From the NCBI RefSeq assembly GCF_937926365.1, contig NZ_CALAOH010000137.1, positions 1 to 61,130 of the forward strand: a DNA stretch of 61,130 nucleotides, in the 5' to 3' direction. The position numbers and the translations under genes were made by a program. This DNA comes from an uncultured Azohydromonas sp. (GTDB lineage: Bacteria > Pseudomonadota > Gammaproteobacteria > Burkholderiales > Burkholderiaceae_C). Positions 16,304 to 25,328 of the stretch are shown here, piece by piece (within the stretch, counting starts at the first letter, position 1; the number at the start of each line of letters is the position of its first letter). A model generated the notes under the pieces. The model did no database searches and was not told where the DNA came from. It was given only the letters and a program-made list of their open reading frames with translations.

Positions 16304-18505
16304 TCAACCTTGATCTGGAGGTATCTCCAGCGTCAGCCTCACGCTGAACGTGCTGCCCTGCCCCGGCTGGCTTGCCACCACCAGCGTCCCGCCCATCATG
16401 TCCACCAGGCGCCGCACGATGGAGAGGCCCAGCCCCGTGCCGCCAAAGCGCCGCGTGATGGAGCCATCGGCCTGCGTGAACGGCTCGAAGATGCGCTCCT
16501 GGTGCTCGGGCGTGATCCCGATGCCCGTGTCCACCACGTCGAAGCGCAATACAGCCAGTGGGCCGTTACGTGCGAGCTGTCGCACGCGCAACGTCACCCC
16601 GCCGCTGGCCGTGAACTTCACCGCGTTGGACAGCAGGTTGAGCAGCACCTGGCGCAGCCGCAGCGGGTCGCCGACGAGGAACCGGGGCAGCGCCGCTGCA
16701 ACATCGGTCACCAGCTTCAGGAATTTGGCCTCGGCCTGTGGCTGCACCAGGGCCCGCGCCGCATCGAGCAGCCGTGGCAGCTCGAACGGCACGGCCTCCA
16801 GATGCATCTCGCCGGCCTCGATGCGCGAAAGGTCGAGCACGTCGTTGGTCAGCGCCAGCAGCTGCTCGCCGGCCTGGTGAATGTGGCGTACGTAGCGTGC
16901 GCCGTCATCAGGCAGGCAGCATCGCTGCAGCAGCTGGCTCAGGCCAATGACGGCGTTGAGCGGCGTGCGGAACTCGTGGCTCATGTGCGCCAGGAAGGCA
17001 CTTTTGGCCCGGCTGGCGGCCTCGGCCGCATCGCGCGCAGTGGCCAGCTCGGCCGTGCGCTGCTGCACCCGCTGCTCCAGGGTGGCATTGATGGCGGCCA
17101 GCGCTGCCTCGGCCTCGTGCGCCTGTGTCGTGTCGAAGTTGAGCCCGATCATTCGAACCGCCCGACTGTCGGGTCCTGGCAGCACCTGCGCGCGCCCAGC
17201 CACCCAGCGCACCCGGCCATCGGGCTGCGGCACCCGGAACTCGAAGCGGAACGTGCCTTGGCCCGCGTCGACCACGGCGCGGATCGCCGACTCCAGCGCC
17301 GGCCGATCCTCGGGGTGCACCAGCGACAGCGCGCGCGCTCCGGTCATGTCGCCTTGGCGCCTGTCGGCGCCGAACAGCTCGTACTGCCGCGCATCCCACT
17401 GCAGGCCGTCCGCGCCGAGATCCCAGATGAACACACCCATGCCACCGGCGTCCAGGGCAAGACGCAACGTCTTCTCGCTTTCACGCCGCGCCGCTTGCGC
17501 GCGGGCGCGCTCCACGGCTTCCCAGGTGCGCTCTGCCGTCTCCTGCAACAGTGCCAGCTCCAGCGCCGTCCACTGGCGCGGCGTTGACTGGTTCATCGCC
17601 AGCAGCGCCACGAACTTGCCGTCCTTTATGAGGGGCAACGCCGCGTAGGCTGAGATGGACAGCGCCGTGAACGCTTGCCTGGCCGGCTCGGCGATACCGG
17701 GATCGTGGGCCACGTCGTGAACGATGACGGGGCGCCCCTGCAGCGCCTCGTAGGCGTCCCGGCCGAAGCTCTTGAGCGGGTACAGGCCGTCCGGGAAATC
17801 GAGGCCGGGCCGGCAGTACGCGTCCTCGATCAGCCAGAGGTCCTCGTCGTCCTTGCGCACGTGCTCGGCGTAGAGAACCCGGTCGGTACCCAGCTCCTCA
17901 CCCAGGGTCCGCGTGGCCGTGGCCTTGATGCGTTGCGCGTCGGCCAGTGGCCGCAGCGCGTCGCTGAGCTTGAGCAAGTAGGCGTGCCGCAGCTCGGACT
18001 GCTGGTACACCTGCCGCGCCAGGACCTGGTCGGTCGTCTCGGTCGCTACACAGAAGAATCCCGCGACCCGCCCCGCGTCGTCGCGCAGCGGCGTCCAGGA
18101 AAAGGTGAACCAGCTCATGGGCCGCCCCGCGCGCCCTTGCAGCGGCACCGGGCGGTCAACGAAGTAGTGGGACTGCCCGCGCAACGTCGCCTCGGCGATG
18201 GGCCGGTATTCCTCCCAGATCTCGGGCCACACCCGCGCATAGGGCTGGCCCAGCGCGGCGGGGTGCTTGCTGCCCAGGCACGGGAGGTAGCCGTCGTTGT
18301 AGAGCAAGGTGTGCTGCGGCCCCCAGGCGATGTAGCTGGGCTGGCGGCTCGCGAGCATGAGCTCCACGGCCATGCGCAGCGGCGTTGGCCAGAGCTCGAT
18401 GGCGCCCAACGGCGTGGCTGTCCAGTCATGCCGGGACAAGTGCTGTGCCATTTCGCCGTCGGCGAACGGCCAGCCGCCACTATTGCTGTCTGTTCGAATC
18501 GTCAC
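16304..18505 (-). CDS. PAS-GAF-PAS sensor histidine kinase
   Basis: 733 aa from GTG 18505; the start is uncertain because no ribosome binding site is visible. Layout: an N-terminal PAS-like domain (residues 20-165, HDWTATPLGAIELWPTPLRM), a GAF domain (about 180-335), a second PAS (350-460), a coiled coil, HisKA with FLAHMSHEFRTPLNAV (phospho-His at about 510), and HATPase_c with NLLSNAVKFT, DTGIGI and GGTGLGLSI. There is no transmembrane segment and no receiver domain, so it is a cytosolic kinase whose partner regulator is not adjacent. The N-terminal arrangement is common in light/redox-type orphan kinases. Confidence 0.88.
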   Translation of the reverse strand: MTIRTDSNSGGWPFADGEMAQHLSRHDWTATPLGAIELWPTPLRMAVELMLASRQPSYIAWGPQHTLLYNDGYLPCLGSKHPAALGQPYARVWPEIWEEYRPIAEATLRGQSHYFVDRPVPLQGRAGRPMSWFTFSWTPLRDDAGRVAGFFCVATETTDQVLARQVYQQSELRHAYLLKLSDALRPLADAQRIKATATRTLGEELGTDRVLYAEHVRKDDEDLWLIEDAYCRPGLDFPDGLYPLKSFGRDAYEALQGRPVIVHDVAHDPGIAEPARQAFTALSISAYAALPLIKDGKFVALLAMNQSTPRQWTALELALLQETAERTWEAVERARAQAARRESEKTLRLALDAGGMGVFIWDLGADGLQWDARQYELFGADRRQGDMTGARALSLVHPEDRPALESAIRAVVDAGQGTFRFEFRVPQPDGRVRWVAGRAQVLPGPDSRAVRMIGLNFDTTQAHEAEAALAAINATLEQRVQQRTAELATARDAAEAASRAKSAFLAHMSHEFRTPLNAVIGLSQLLQRCCLPDDGARYVRHIHQAGEQLLALTNDVLDLSRIEAGEMHLEAVPFELPRLLDAARALVQPQAEAKFLKLVTDVAAALPRFLVGDPLRLRQVLLNLLSNAVKFTASGGVTLRVRQLARNGPLAVLRFDVVDTGIGITPEHQERIFEPFTQADGSITRRFGGTGLGLSIVRRLVDMMGGTLVVASQPGQGSTFSVRLTLEIPPDQG

Positions 18506-18640
18506 CACACGGCAGCCTAGCCGGGGGCGGTGTCGTGCTTCATCAGGGCTGCTGTTCGATTTGCGAGAACAATTTCTCACTGGCCAGCGCTTGATGCCGC
18601 AGCTTCACGCCCTCGTTGGTACGCAAGCACGTGCGTTGGC

Positions 18641-18967
18641 TCACCGCCCGCCGGACGCACCGCCTGGGTGGGACTTGAGCCAATCGCGCAGCGCCTCGTT
18701 CATGCGCGTCTGCCATCCGGGCCCGCTGGCCTTGAACGCTTCCAGTACATCGTCATCCACGCGCAGGGCGATCTGGGTCTTGGTCGAGCCCGCGGGGCGA
18801 CCGCGTCTGCGGCGCGCTGCTGCCAAGGCGGCTTGCAATTCTTCGGCCGTGGCGGGACGCTCGTCCTCATCAACGCCATCCCACACGTAGTAGCCCTCGG
18901 GCGGCGGCGACTTCAGCGCCTCGAGGATTGCCTGGCGCTCACTCGGCTTCTTCTGCGAGCCACTCAT
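18641..18967 (-). CDS. brnA: BrnA-type antitoxin
   Basis: 108 aa. The C-terminal ribbon-helix-helix (TKTQIALRVDDDVLEAFKAS then GWQTRMNEALRDWL) is the BrnA signature. An acidic middle and a basic RRRRGRPAG lie ahead of it. The gene overlaps the 3' end of brnT by 29 bases and is translated with it. It should neutralise BrnT and autorepress the shared promoter. Confidence 0.9.
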   Translation of the reverse strand: MSGSQKKPSERQAILEALKSPPPEGYYVWDGVDEDERPATAEELQAALAAARRRRGRPAGSTKTQIALRVDDDVLEAFKASGPGWQTRMNEALRDWLKSHPGGASGGR

Positions 18968-19232
18968 AGTAGACCTCCGATTCCTCCTGGCTGGCGGGCC
19001 GGAAACTGATGATGCGCTGCTCCTGGCTGCGCTGCACGTGCACGACCGTCAGCACTGCCAGCCGGCCCATCACGTAGGAGAACGACTGCACCCGGGTTTC
19101 GCCATGGCGCACCGTCGTGACGTCGAAGCGGTAGCGCGAATCGAGCACGGCGGTGGCGTTCACGAAGTCCAGACCGTGCTTGAGCAGGTTGGAGCGCCGC
19201 TTGGCTTCGTCCCATGTCAGTCGTTCATTCAC
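18939..19232 (-). CDS. brnT: BrnT-type ribonuclease toxin
   Basis: 97 aa with the BrnT pattern LTWDEAKRRSNLLKHGLDFV, the FDVTTVRHGETR segment, VLTVVHVQRSQEQRIISFRPA and a C-terminal EVYYEWL. This is a RelE-like mRNA-cleaving toxin, normally silenced by BrnA. A well-formed promoter (19241-19269) and an AGGTG ribosome binding site sit directly ahead of the ATG. Confidence 0.9.
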   Translation of the reverse strand: MNERLTWDEAKRRSNLLKHGLDFVNATAVLDSRYRFDVTTVRHGETRVQSFSYVMGRLAVLTVVHVQRSQEQRIISFRPASQEESEVYYEWLAEEAE

Positions 19233-19240
19233 CTATTTAT

Positions 19241-19269
19241 TGTATATGCGTAAAAACAGCATGGCGCAA
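19241..19269 (-). promoter_or_regulatory. Promoter of the brnTA operon
   Basis: Read leftward: -35 TTGCGC (19269-19264), exactly 17 bases, -10 TATACA (19246-19241), which precedes the brnT ATG by a few bases of leader with AGGTG. Good sigma-70 geometry. The BrnA operator is expected to overlap it. Confidence 0.65.
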
Positions 19270-19553
19270 GTGATAATGCAGATAAGCACTCATAATCTCC
19301 CATAGACAAAAGCTCGGCGAAGTCTTCAGTTTGATCTTGTACCGGTTGAAGGTCCAAGGCTGGCAAGCACTTGCGACAGCTGCGCAGCCCTGCCCTGCCC
19401 TGGTCACAGGCCATGGCCGCATTGATCGCGCATCGGCCAGGATGGCGAGGCGCATGCTGGGTCCTGCAGACCGACGCGGCACGCGCTCGCGCTGCCTGGC
19501 ACCCGCGCGCCCGACACAACCTTCGTGACCGCCGCAGCGGCGGTGGCACGTCC
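19270..19553. other. Intergenic region, nothing recognised
   Basis: Separates brnT from the kinase gene. The left 60 bases are AT-rich; the rest is GC-rich with no coding pattern or repeat that I can support. Confidence 0.35.
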
Positions 19554-20684
19554 TCAAGCCGCCTGGCGCGGCGTCCTGGGCAGCAAGACGGTGAATACCG
19601 TGCGGCCATCGGCCGAGTCCACGCTCACCGTGCCGCCGTGGGCCTGCGCCACCTGCCGGACGATGAACAGGCCCAGTCCCATGCTGGTGCGCTCGGCCTG
19701 GGCGCTGCCCTCCGCGGCCCGGCGCAGCGGCTCGAACAGGAACTCGATGGTTTCGCGCGGGATCGTGGGGCCCTCGTTCTCCACGGACAGCCGCACGTCG
19801 GCATCGCCGCCACGCAGCCTCACCGCCACCGGGCTGGCCGGATGGCCGTACCGGGCCGCGTTCGTGACCAGGTTGCCCACGACTTGCCGGATGCGCGAGG
19901 CATCCCGGGTGCCCTGCGTCGCGCCGGCTGCCGCGTACTCGATGCGGCAGCCGGGCAGCGCGGCTCTTTGCACCTCGACCTCCTCCTGGCACACCGCGGC
20001 CAGGTCGCAAGGCGCCGGTGACACCGGCAGCCCCAGCTCCAGCGACGTGCGGCTGTAGTCGAGCAGGTCGTCCAGCAACTGCTTCATGCGCTCGCCGCTG
20101 CGGATCAGCCGCGCGGTAGGCTCGCACACCGGCGTGCCGTCGCCGATCCTGGAGATGAGCTGCGACGTCATCAGGATGGCGTTGAGCGGGCCGCGCAGGT
20201 CATGGCCCAGCACGCCCAGGAACACGTTGCGCCAGCGGTCCACCTCCCTGGAGAAGAAGTCGACCGACTCGGCGACCGCCTCGTCGATGGCCTCGTTGAA
20301 GCGGCCGATGTCCTCCACGGCCTGCAGCCCCGGCGGCTCGGCGTCGAACCACAGGCGCAGCACGCTCGCGCGCAGGGCGCGGTACTCGGCCACCAACTGC
20401 TGCATCGAGAACCCGCTGGCGGCACGTAGCAGCGCATGCGTCTGCGCGGCCGTCCTGCCCTGGATGGGCGAGCCCGTCGCCTGTCCCTTGGACTTGGCGG
20501 CCTGCTCCTGGCGCGTTTGCGGCGTCCTGAGGTCCTCGGCAATGGCCTGCAGGATCTGCTCGGCATGATCGCGCAGCGTGCCCGAGCTGGCCTGGGCCGC
20601 GGCGGGAAAAAGCGTTGCGGCAAAGTCCTCCCACGCGTTGACGATCGTGGGCATGTTCCGCTCGATGAAGTCGGCAAGTCGCAC
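19554..20684 (-). CDS. Sensor histidine kinase with RsbRD-like N-terminal domain
   Basis: 376 aa from GTG 20684, selected because a strong GAGGGAGGG lies just upstream. The N-terminal residues 1-150 (FIERNMPTIVNAWEDFAATL then LLRAASGFSMQQLVAEYRAL) resemble the helical RsbRD sensor domain. HisKA follows with VLGHDLRGPLNAILMTSQLI, and then HATPase_c with NLVTNAARYG and SMGLGLFIVRQ. Cytosolic, no receiver. It is divergent from a single-domain response regulator at 20757 and likely forms a two-component pair with it. Confidence 0.88.
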   Translation of the reverse strand: MRLADFIERNMPTIVNAWEDFAATLFPAAAQASSGTLRDHAEQILQAIAEDLRTPQTRQEQAAKSKGQATGSPIQGRTAAQTHALLRAASGFSMQQLVAEYRALRASVLRLWFDAEPPGLQAVEDIGRFNEAIDEAVAESVDFFSREVDRWRNVFLGVLGHDLRGPLNAILMTSQLISRIGDGTPVCEPTARLIRSGERMKQLLDDLLDYSRTSLELGLPVSPAPCDLAAVCQEEVEVQRAALPGCRIEYAAAGATQGTRDASRIRQVVGNLVTNAARYGHPASPVAVRLRGGDADVRLSVENEGPTIPRETIEFLFEPLRRAAEGSAQAERTSMGLGLFIVRQVAQAHGGTVSVDSADGRTVFTVLLPRTPRQAA

Positions 20685-20756
20685 CGGCCCTCCCTCTGTG
20701 CACGCAGCCCGCGTCGATCGCGATGGCATAGGAGCCCATTTTGCTCGCAGCGGCGC

Positions 20757-21155
20757 ATGGACGGGTCACCGCGGTGCTTGCGCATACTGGTCGTCGACGA
20801 TGACCACGATGCCGCGCAGTCCCTGGCGGAACTGCTCCCGCTCATCAGCCCGGTGCCGTTGGCCGTCACCGTGGCCTTCGACGGCCAGCAGGCCGTGGAC
20901 CTTGCTTGCGGCCCGAGCGCGCCACCGGACGTGGTCCTGCTCGACATGGAAATGCCGGGGCTCAACGGCTTCGACGCCGCAGCGGCCATCCAGGCGCGCC
21001 TGCGTGAGCGCACGCCCCGGCTGATTGCCGTCTCGGGCAATGCGAAGTACGTCGCGATCGCTTCATCGACGGCCCTCTTCCACCACGCGCTGGACAAGCC
21101 GGTCGATGTCGAGCGACTGGCGCGTGTGCTCGATGGCGCCGGTCCGCGGGGCTGA
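20757..21155 (+). CDS. Single-domain response regulator (CheY-like receiver)
   Basis: 132 aa from ATG 20757. It has RILVVDDDHDAAQSL (acidic pocket), phospho-acceptor Asp63 in VVLLDMEMPGLNG, and LDKPVD with the conserved Lys. There is no output domain, so it acts by protein contact or in a phosphorelay. Its promoter region is shared with the divergent kinase gene 72 bases away. Confidence 0.88.
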   Translation: MDGSPRCLRILVVDDDHDAAQSLAELLPLISPVPLAVTVAFDGQQAVDLACGPSAPPDVVLLDMEMPGLNGFDAAAAIQARLRERTPRLIAVSGNAKYVAIASSTALFHHALDKPVDVERLARVLDGAGPRG

Positions 21156-21857
21156 CGGCAACGGGCCCTGGGCGGGGGGCCGGCAAGCTCACGGAGCCAG
21201 GACGCGGGAGCGGCGCAGCCCGCCTGCCATGGACTCGTCCGTGGACCATCAGCCTGTGCGCCTGGGCGGACGAGGTCGGGGCTGGGAGGCGTCGTAAAGG
21301 GCCCAGGGCCAATCGTCGCGCCAACCCGCTCGGCGGGCATGGTGCCGGGGCACTGGCGGGCGAGATGCCGGCGAAGGTGCGCCTGAACATGCGGCCGAAC
21401 GCAGCGGCCCCGGGTTGGCTCACGAGGTCGGTGCGGTGAACCCGCAGGCGGCACCGATGCGGCCCGCCGCCACGAGCCGGTGCGCGTCCCACGGGGGCGC
21501 GCGGGATGGAACTGCGCCTCGTGATGCGAGCGCTACCGCGCCGGTATCGACAGCGACCCCGGGCCCGGCGTAGGCGCCTCGCACGCCTGCGGCTGCACAC
21601 CCGCTGCACGAACGGGCAGCCGCGGCACGGCGCACCGGCAGGGAGGGGGCATGCCGCTGCACCATCGGGCCGTGGCCCACCTGTGGCGTGTCGACCCGGG
21701 TTATGCCGCAAATATCAGGGTTAACACCTATGCTGGCCCCTGGATTGCTGCAGCGCAGCATGGACGACGCGGCATGCCGCGTTCTGCACGCTCCGGGCAT
21801 GTCCCGGCCTTGAAGGCCATCGCCACAAGCGGTGGCCACCACAGGAACAGAAAACAC
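21156..21857. other. Intergenic region with gene debris
   Basis: About 700 bases between the response regulator and the patatin gene. Apart from an AraC-type remnant (separate entry) no intact gene is visible. Several frames are open on both strands because of GC content only. Confidence 0.4.
21330..21480 (-). pseudogene. Remnant of an AraC/GlxA-type regulator C-terminal HTH
   Basis: Two minus-strand frames, read one after the other, give AAGRIGAACGFTAPTS and then AAFGRMFRRTFAGISPASAP. This is the second HTH and end of an AraC-type DNA-binding domain (compare IAxACGF...F.R.FRR.FG.SP). A frameshift separates the two parts and nothing upstream is intact. Probably a decayed chromosomal gene. 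Confidence 0.45.
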
Positions 21858-22985
21858 ATGGCACGCAATGACAAAAGAAACCTGGCGCAGGGCTTGATCG
21901 AGCCTGCATGGCAGCGGCTTCGAAGCGGCGGCACCCGAGACGCCGGCTCGCTCAGGCCGCGCGCCTGGGGCACCGGCCAGGGGAGGAAAACCGTAAACCT
22001 GGCACTCCAGGGTGGCGGCGCGCATGGCGCGTTCACCTGGGGCGTGCTGGATGCACTGCTCGACGACGCGCGGCTGGACTTCGAGGGCGTGAGCGGCAGC
22101 AGCGCCGGCGCGATGAACGCAGTCGTGATGGCCGATGGCTGGGCCAAGGGCGGGCGCGATGGCGCGCGGGCCGCGCTGGCCGCCTTCTGGTCCGCCATCG
22201 GCCAGATGATGCCCGGCACGCTGCTGGCCCAGCGCATCGGCGAGGAGGTCAGCCTCACACCGGCCGGCAGGATGCTCGCCAGCCTGGCAACGCAGTTCTC
22301 GCCGGCTCAGCTCAACCCTATGGCGCTCAATGGCTTGCGCGACCTGCTCGTACGGCAGATCGACTTTGAGCGGCTGCGCCAGCACAGCCCGTTCAAGCTC
22401 TTCATCGGCACCACCCAAGCCAACACCGGCCGGCTACGGGTATTCCGGGAATCGGAACTGACGGTCGATGTGCTGCTGGCCTCGGCCTGCCTGCCCAAGA
22501 TCCACCATCCCGTGGAGATCGACGGCCAGCCGTACTGGGACGGCGGCTACTCGGCCAACCCGGCCGTGTTTCCGCTGTTCTACGAGTGCGACAGCACCGA
22601 CGTGCTGCTGGTGCTGCTGAGCCCGCTTGCCCGCAATGACACCCCGCACACCCCGGCGGAGATCCGCGAGCGCATCACGGAACTGGGCTTCAATGCCCAC
22701 TTCATGCGCGAGATGCAGCAGTTCTCCCGGGCGATGTCGTTTGCCGCGCCGTCGTTCATCGGCCGAGGGCGGCTGGAGCGCAAGCTGCAGGCCATGCGCT
22801 TTCACATGATCGAGCCCGGCCACGCTCCCAGCATGCAGCGGCCGGAAACCCGTCTGCTGGCCCACATGCCGTACCTGGAGTTGCTGCAGGACAAGGGGCA
22901 CGAGCGCGCGGCAGCTTGGCTTGCGGACTATGCCGCCACGGTGGGGGTGTGCTCCAGCATCGACATGGAGGAGTACTTTGGCTGA
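21858..22985 (+). CDS. Patatin-like phospholipase
   Basis: 375 aa from ATG 21858. It has the oxyanion motif LQGGGAHGAFTWG (50-62), nucleophile elbow GSSAG with Ser82, and the catalytic Asp228 in YWDGGYSANP: a complete Ser-Asp dyad. No signal peptide is visible; the first ~45 residues are basic. This class has lipid acyl hydrolase activity, and some members act at membranes or are secreted by non-Sec routes. It stands alone as a transcription unit. Confidence 0.9.
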   Translation: MARNDKRNLAQGLIEPAWQRLRSGGTRDAGSLRPRAWGTGQGRKTVNLALQGGGAHGAFTWGVLDALLDDARLDFEGVSGSSAGAMNAVVMADGWAKGGRDGARAALAAFWSAIGQMMPGTLLAQRIGEEVSLTPAGRMLASLATQFSPAQLNPMALNGLRDLLVRQIDFERLRQHSPFKLFIGTTQANTGRLRVFRESELTVDVLLASACLPKIHHPVEIDGQPYWDGGYSANPAVFPLFYECDSTDVLLVLLSPLARNDTPHTPAEIRERITELGFNAHFMREMQQFSRAMSFAAPSFIGRGRLERKLQAMRFHMIEPGHAPSMQRPETRLLAHMPYLELLQDKGHERAAAWLADYAATVGVCSSIDMEEYFG

Positions 22986-23059
22986 CTTGGCTGACTTGGC
23001 TGGCGCTGGACGGTCCGAACCCGGGCCATCTGCCCAGCCAGCGCTGCCGGCCGCTCCTC

Positions 23060-23140
23060 TAGCGCACCACCAGCACCGGGACGCTGCAATGCCCGAGCAC
23101 CCGCGGCGTTTCGCTGCCCGCAGCAGTGCGGCGAGGCCCT
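23060..23140 (-). pseudogene. C-terminal fragment of a universal stress protein
   Basis: Minus-strand reading ends GSETPRVLGHCSVPVLVVR and a stop, the standard Usp family ending (GS...VL.H...PVLVVR). Immediately upstream the frame is broken and the VF530 gene overlaps, so only the tail remains. Confidence 0.5.
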
Positions 23141-23371
23141 GTAGCCCAGCCACGCGACCCCTTGCACGGCGTCACCCTGGAGATGATCGTCACGGCACTG
23201 GCCGGCCACTACGGCTGCGCCGGCCTGGCCGAGCGGGTGCCCATGCGCTGCTTCAGCAGCCAGCCCAGCGTGTCGCCAAGCCTGAAGTTCCTGCGCAAGA
23301 CGCCCTGGGCGCGGGAAAAGGTGGAAAGCCTTTACCTGTTCATGCTGCGTGAGCGGGCTCGCAGAGGCTGA
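23126..23371 (+). CDS. VF530 family DNA-binding protein
   Basis: 81 aa. DPLHGVTLEMIVTALAGHYG, then MRCFSSQPSVSPSLKFLRKT and PWAREKVESLYL are the diagnostic blocks of the VF530 (DUF2132) family, small globular proteins reported to bind DNA. GTG 23126 is the only plausible start and has no good ribosome binding site. The gene overlaps the Usp remnant on the other strand, so it may have been inserted there. Confidence 0.75.
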   Translation: MRRGPVAQPRDPLHGVTLEMIVTALAGHYGCAGLAERVPMRCFSSQPSVSPSLKFLRKTPWAREKVESLYLFMLRERARRG

Positions 23372-23384
23372 GCACCGCACAGGA

Positions 23385-23552
23385 ACCAGTCCACCTTATG
23401 GTTGCCCCTTGCGCGGCCGGCTTGGCCACTTCGGTGCCGGGACCAGTCCCCAGGTCCGCTGGCGTCAGCCACACGCGTGGGAGTTTGCGAAGCTTCACCA
23501 GCATCTTCAGCCGCGCGTCGTTCTCCATCTGCTTGGCCTGCGCCTCGGCCAT
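23385..23552 (-). pseudogene. Decayed third copy of the short H-NS-like gene
   Basis: The minus-strand frame reads MAEAQAKQMENDARLKMLVK followed by LRKLPRVWLTPADLG, alignable with the coiled coil and ALVKIKNLIRAFELTPADLG of the copies at 279 and 25329. The N-terminal region and the RRGRPRK hook are lost, and no ribosome binding site is visible. Confidence 0.5.
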
Positions 23553-23771
23553 GGCCCGCTTGCGCGCACGACCGGAAACCGCACCGCAGGTCATACCGGG
23601 CCACAGGCCGGCGTGGCGGCAGGGCCGAAGTCTCGCGGCCGGTGCAGCAGGTCCACGGTCTACCGGGTGCGCGAACCGGTCCGGGCTGCGCCGCCTGTCA
23701 GTCCCCTCCCCTGCAACTGCTGCTGGTCCCCAGCGTAGAGACGTCACAGCAAGGCATGCCACACTTGCCGT

Positions 23772-23784
23772 ATCTTGTTAAGAT
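23772..23784. promoter_or_regulatory. Inverted repeat ahead of the RES toxin-antitoxin operon
   Basis: ATCTTGTTAAGAT, a perfect 5-3-5 inverted repeat 30 bases upstream of the first gene start and next to a TTGCCG/TAAGAT promoter-like pair. A likely autoregulatory operator for the partner antitoxin. Confidence 0.45.
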
Positions 23785-23814
23785 GCAGCATGTGTGTCGA
23801 TCAAGGGGGTTGTG

Positions 23815-24450
23815 ATGCGCATGGCTCTGGTCTCGGAGGACTTCATCAAGACGCTGTCGCTCCCGAAAAAGGAGCAGCCGGCGATGATCGACCTGCCCCA
23901 GGAAGTGACGCCGGATCTCCTGAGCTCGCTCCAGGAGGCGCTGAGCAAGGCTGCGCAAGTGCTTGGCCCCAAGCTCGTGGCCGACGCGGATCAACTGGCG
24001 CAGTTGCTGGTGGGCGTGGCCACGCCGTCCGCCGACCTGGTGCGCGAGCGCATCGAGCGCAACAAGACCATCAAGCTGCTCACGCAGCAGACGCCGTGGT
24101 TCACGGCCGCCGAGATCCAGGCGGCCAATGACGGCCACGCCCGGGCAGTGGCTGACTGGAAGCGCCGCGGCCGGATCTTCTCGGTCGCGAGCCCGCGCGG
24201 CATGGACCTGTACCCCGCCTACCAGTTCGATGCCGCCATGCAGCCGCTGCCCGTCATCCGCTCCATCCTCCAGGCCTTCGGACCCGTGGCGGACCCCTGG
24301 ACGCTCGTGGCCTGGTTTCACTTCCCCAACGGCTGGCTGGTTCGCAAGGACGATCCTGAGCACCGTCCGCAAGCGCCGAAGGATTTCCTGGACGACGAGG
24401 AGGCGGTCGTTCGAGCTGCCGGCCTGCGCAGTTCCAGCTATGTCGCATGA
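23815..24450 (+). CDS. RES-toxin partner (antitoxin-like) protein
   Basis: 211 aa from ATG 23815 with AAGGGGG upstream. Residues 85-125 (WFTAAEIQAANDGHARAVAD then WKRRGRIFSV) look like a DNA-binding HTH. The C-terminal part (PLPVIRSILQAFGPVADPWT, LVAWFHFPNGWL) parallels the toxin-binding segment of Xre/MbcA/ParS antitoxins, but the protein is longer and not a standard COG5642 member. It overlaps the RES toxin by ATGA, the usual antitoxin-first arrangement. Confidence 0.65.
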   Translation: MRMALVSEDFIKTLSLPKKEQPAMIDLPQEVTPDLLSSLQEALSKAAQVLGPKLVADADQLAQLLVGVATPSADLVRERIERNKTIKLLTQQTPWFTAAEIQAANDGHARAVADWKRRGRIFSVASPRGMDLYPAYQFDAAMQPLPVIRSILQAFGPVADPWTLVAWFHFPNGWLVRKDDPEHRPQAPKDFLDDEEAVVRAAGLRSSSYVA

Positions 24451-25100
24451 CGTACACGCCCCCTCGCGCCCCGGGCGTGGACGAGCGGTTCGTCGTGCGG
24501 CAACTCACGCGCGAGGACGCGCCTTTCTGGTACCACGTCTACAGCAAGAGGGCGCCCTACGCGGCCAACACGGCGCTGAGCTTCAACCAGGGCTGGGGAA
24601 GCACGCGGTTCGCCCCCATCAGGCTTGCCGACGGCAGCTGGGCCCACACCTACTACGTGGCCAGCAGCCGCGAGGGGGCGTACCTGGAGTCCGTGCTGCA
24701 CGACATCCCTCTCGGGGTGGCAGCCTTCTTCGACAAGACGGGGCTGGACGTGTCGTACCTGGCCAGGATCCAGCTGTCCGATCCGTTCGAGTACGTGAGC
24801 TTGCACAGCCATGACCTGCCGGCCCTGGGCCTCACCCGCGCCCAGTTGATCGACAGCCTCCCCGCGGACTATGGCCTGACCCGGCCGTGGGCCGAGGCTG
24901 CCCTGATCCAGCGGCCCGGCGCCGCGGCCATCGGCTACACGTCTCGCCGCAACGACTCGGCTCGCTGTCTGATGCTCGTCGAACAGCGAATGCCCAGGCC
25001 GCCGTTCACCGTGGTCGAGAACACCTGTATCGGCTCATCACCGGCGCTGCGGCGAGAAGTCCTCGACCTGGTTTCGAGCCTGGGCATCAGCGTTCTCTGA
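24447..25100 (+). CDS. RES domain toxin (NAD+-degrading or ADP-ribosylating family)
   Basis: 217 aa. GWGSTRFAPI (Arg of the RES triad), then the ASSREGAYLESVLHDI segment containing Glu, and a late Ser-rich strand fit the RES family. Known members (MbcT, ParT, Res) deplete NAD+ or modify Prs using NAD+. Translation is coupled to the preceding gene. The toxic activity here is inferred from family and gene pairing. Confidence 0.82.
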   Translation: MTYTPPRAPGVDERFVVRQLTREDAPFWYHVYSKRAPYAANTALSFNQGWGSTRFAPIRLADGSWAHTYYVASSREGAYLESVLHDIPLGVAAFFDKTGLDVSYLARIQLSDPFEYVSLHSHDLPALGLTRAQLIDSLPADYGLTRPWAEAALIQRPGAAAIGYTSRRNDSARCLMLVEQRMPRPPFTVVENTCIGSSPALRREVLDLVSSLGISVL

Positions 25101-25328
25101 CGCCAGGCGTGCTTCGGGGCAAAGGCGCTGGCGCTCCAGGGCGGACCGGAGGTCCGCACAGCGCGGTGGCGAGAACGGCGTGGCGCGCGCCAGCGCGGCC
25201 AATGCGCGCGGCACTACACCGTCCGGGCTGCGGGCACAGGCTTTGAAGAAATGGACGACGACGTGCCGGCGCCAGCTGATCCCGGGAATTCAGCACCCCA
25301 CCTTTTCGAGGCGGCGCCATGACGTTCT

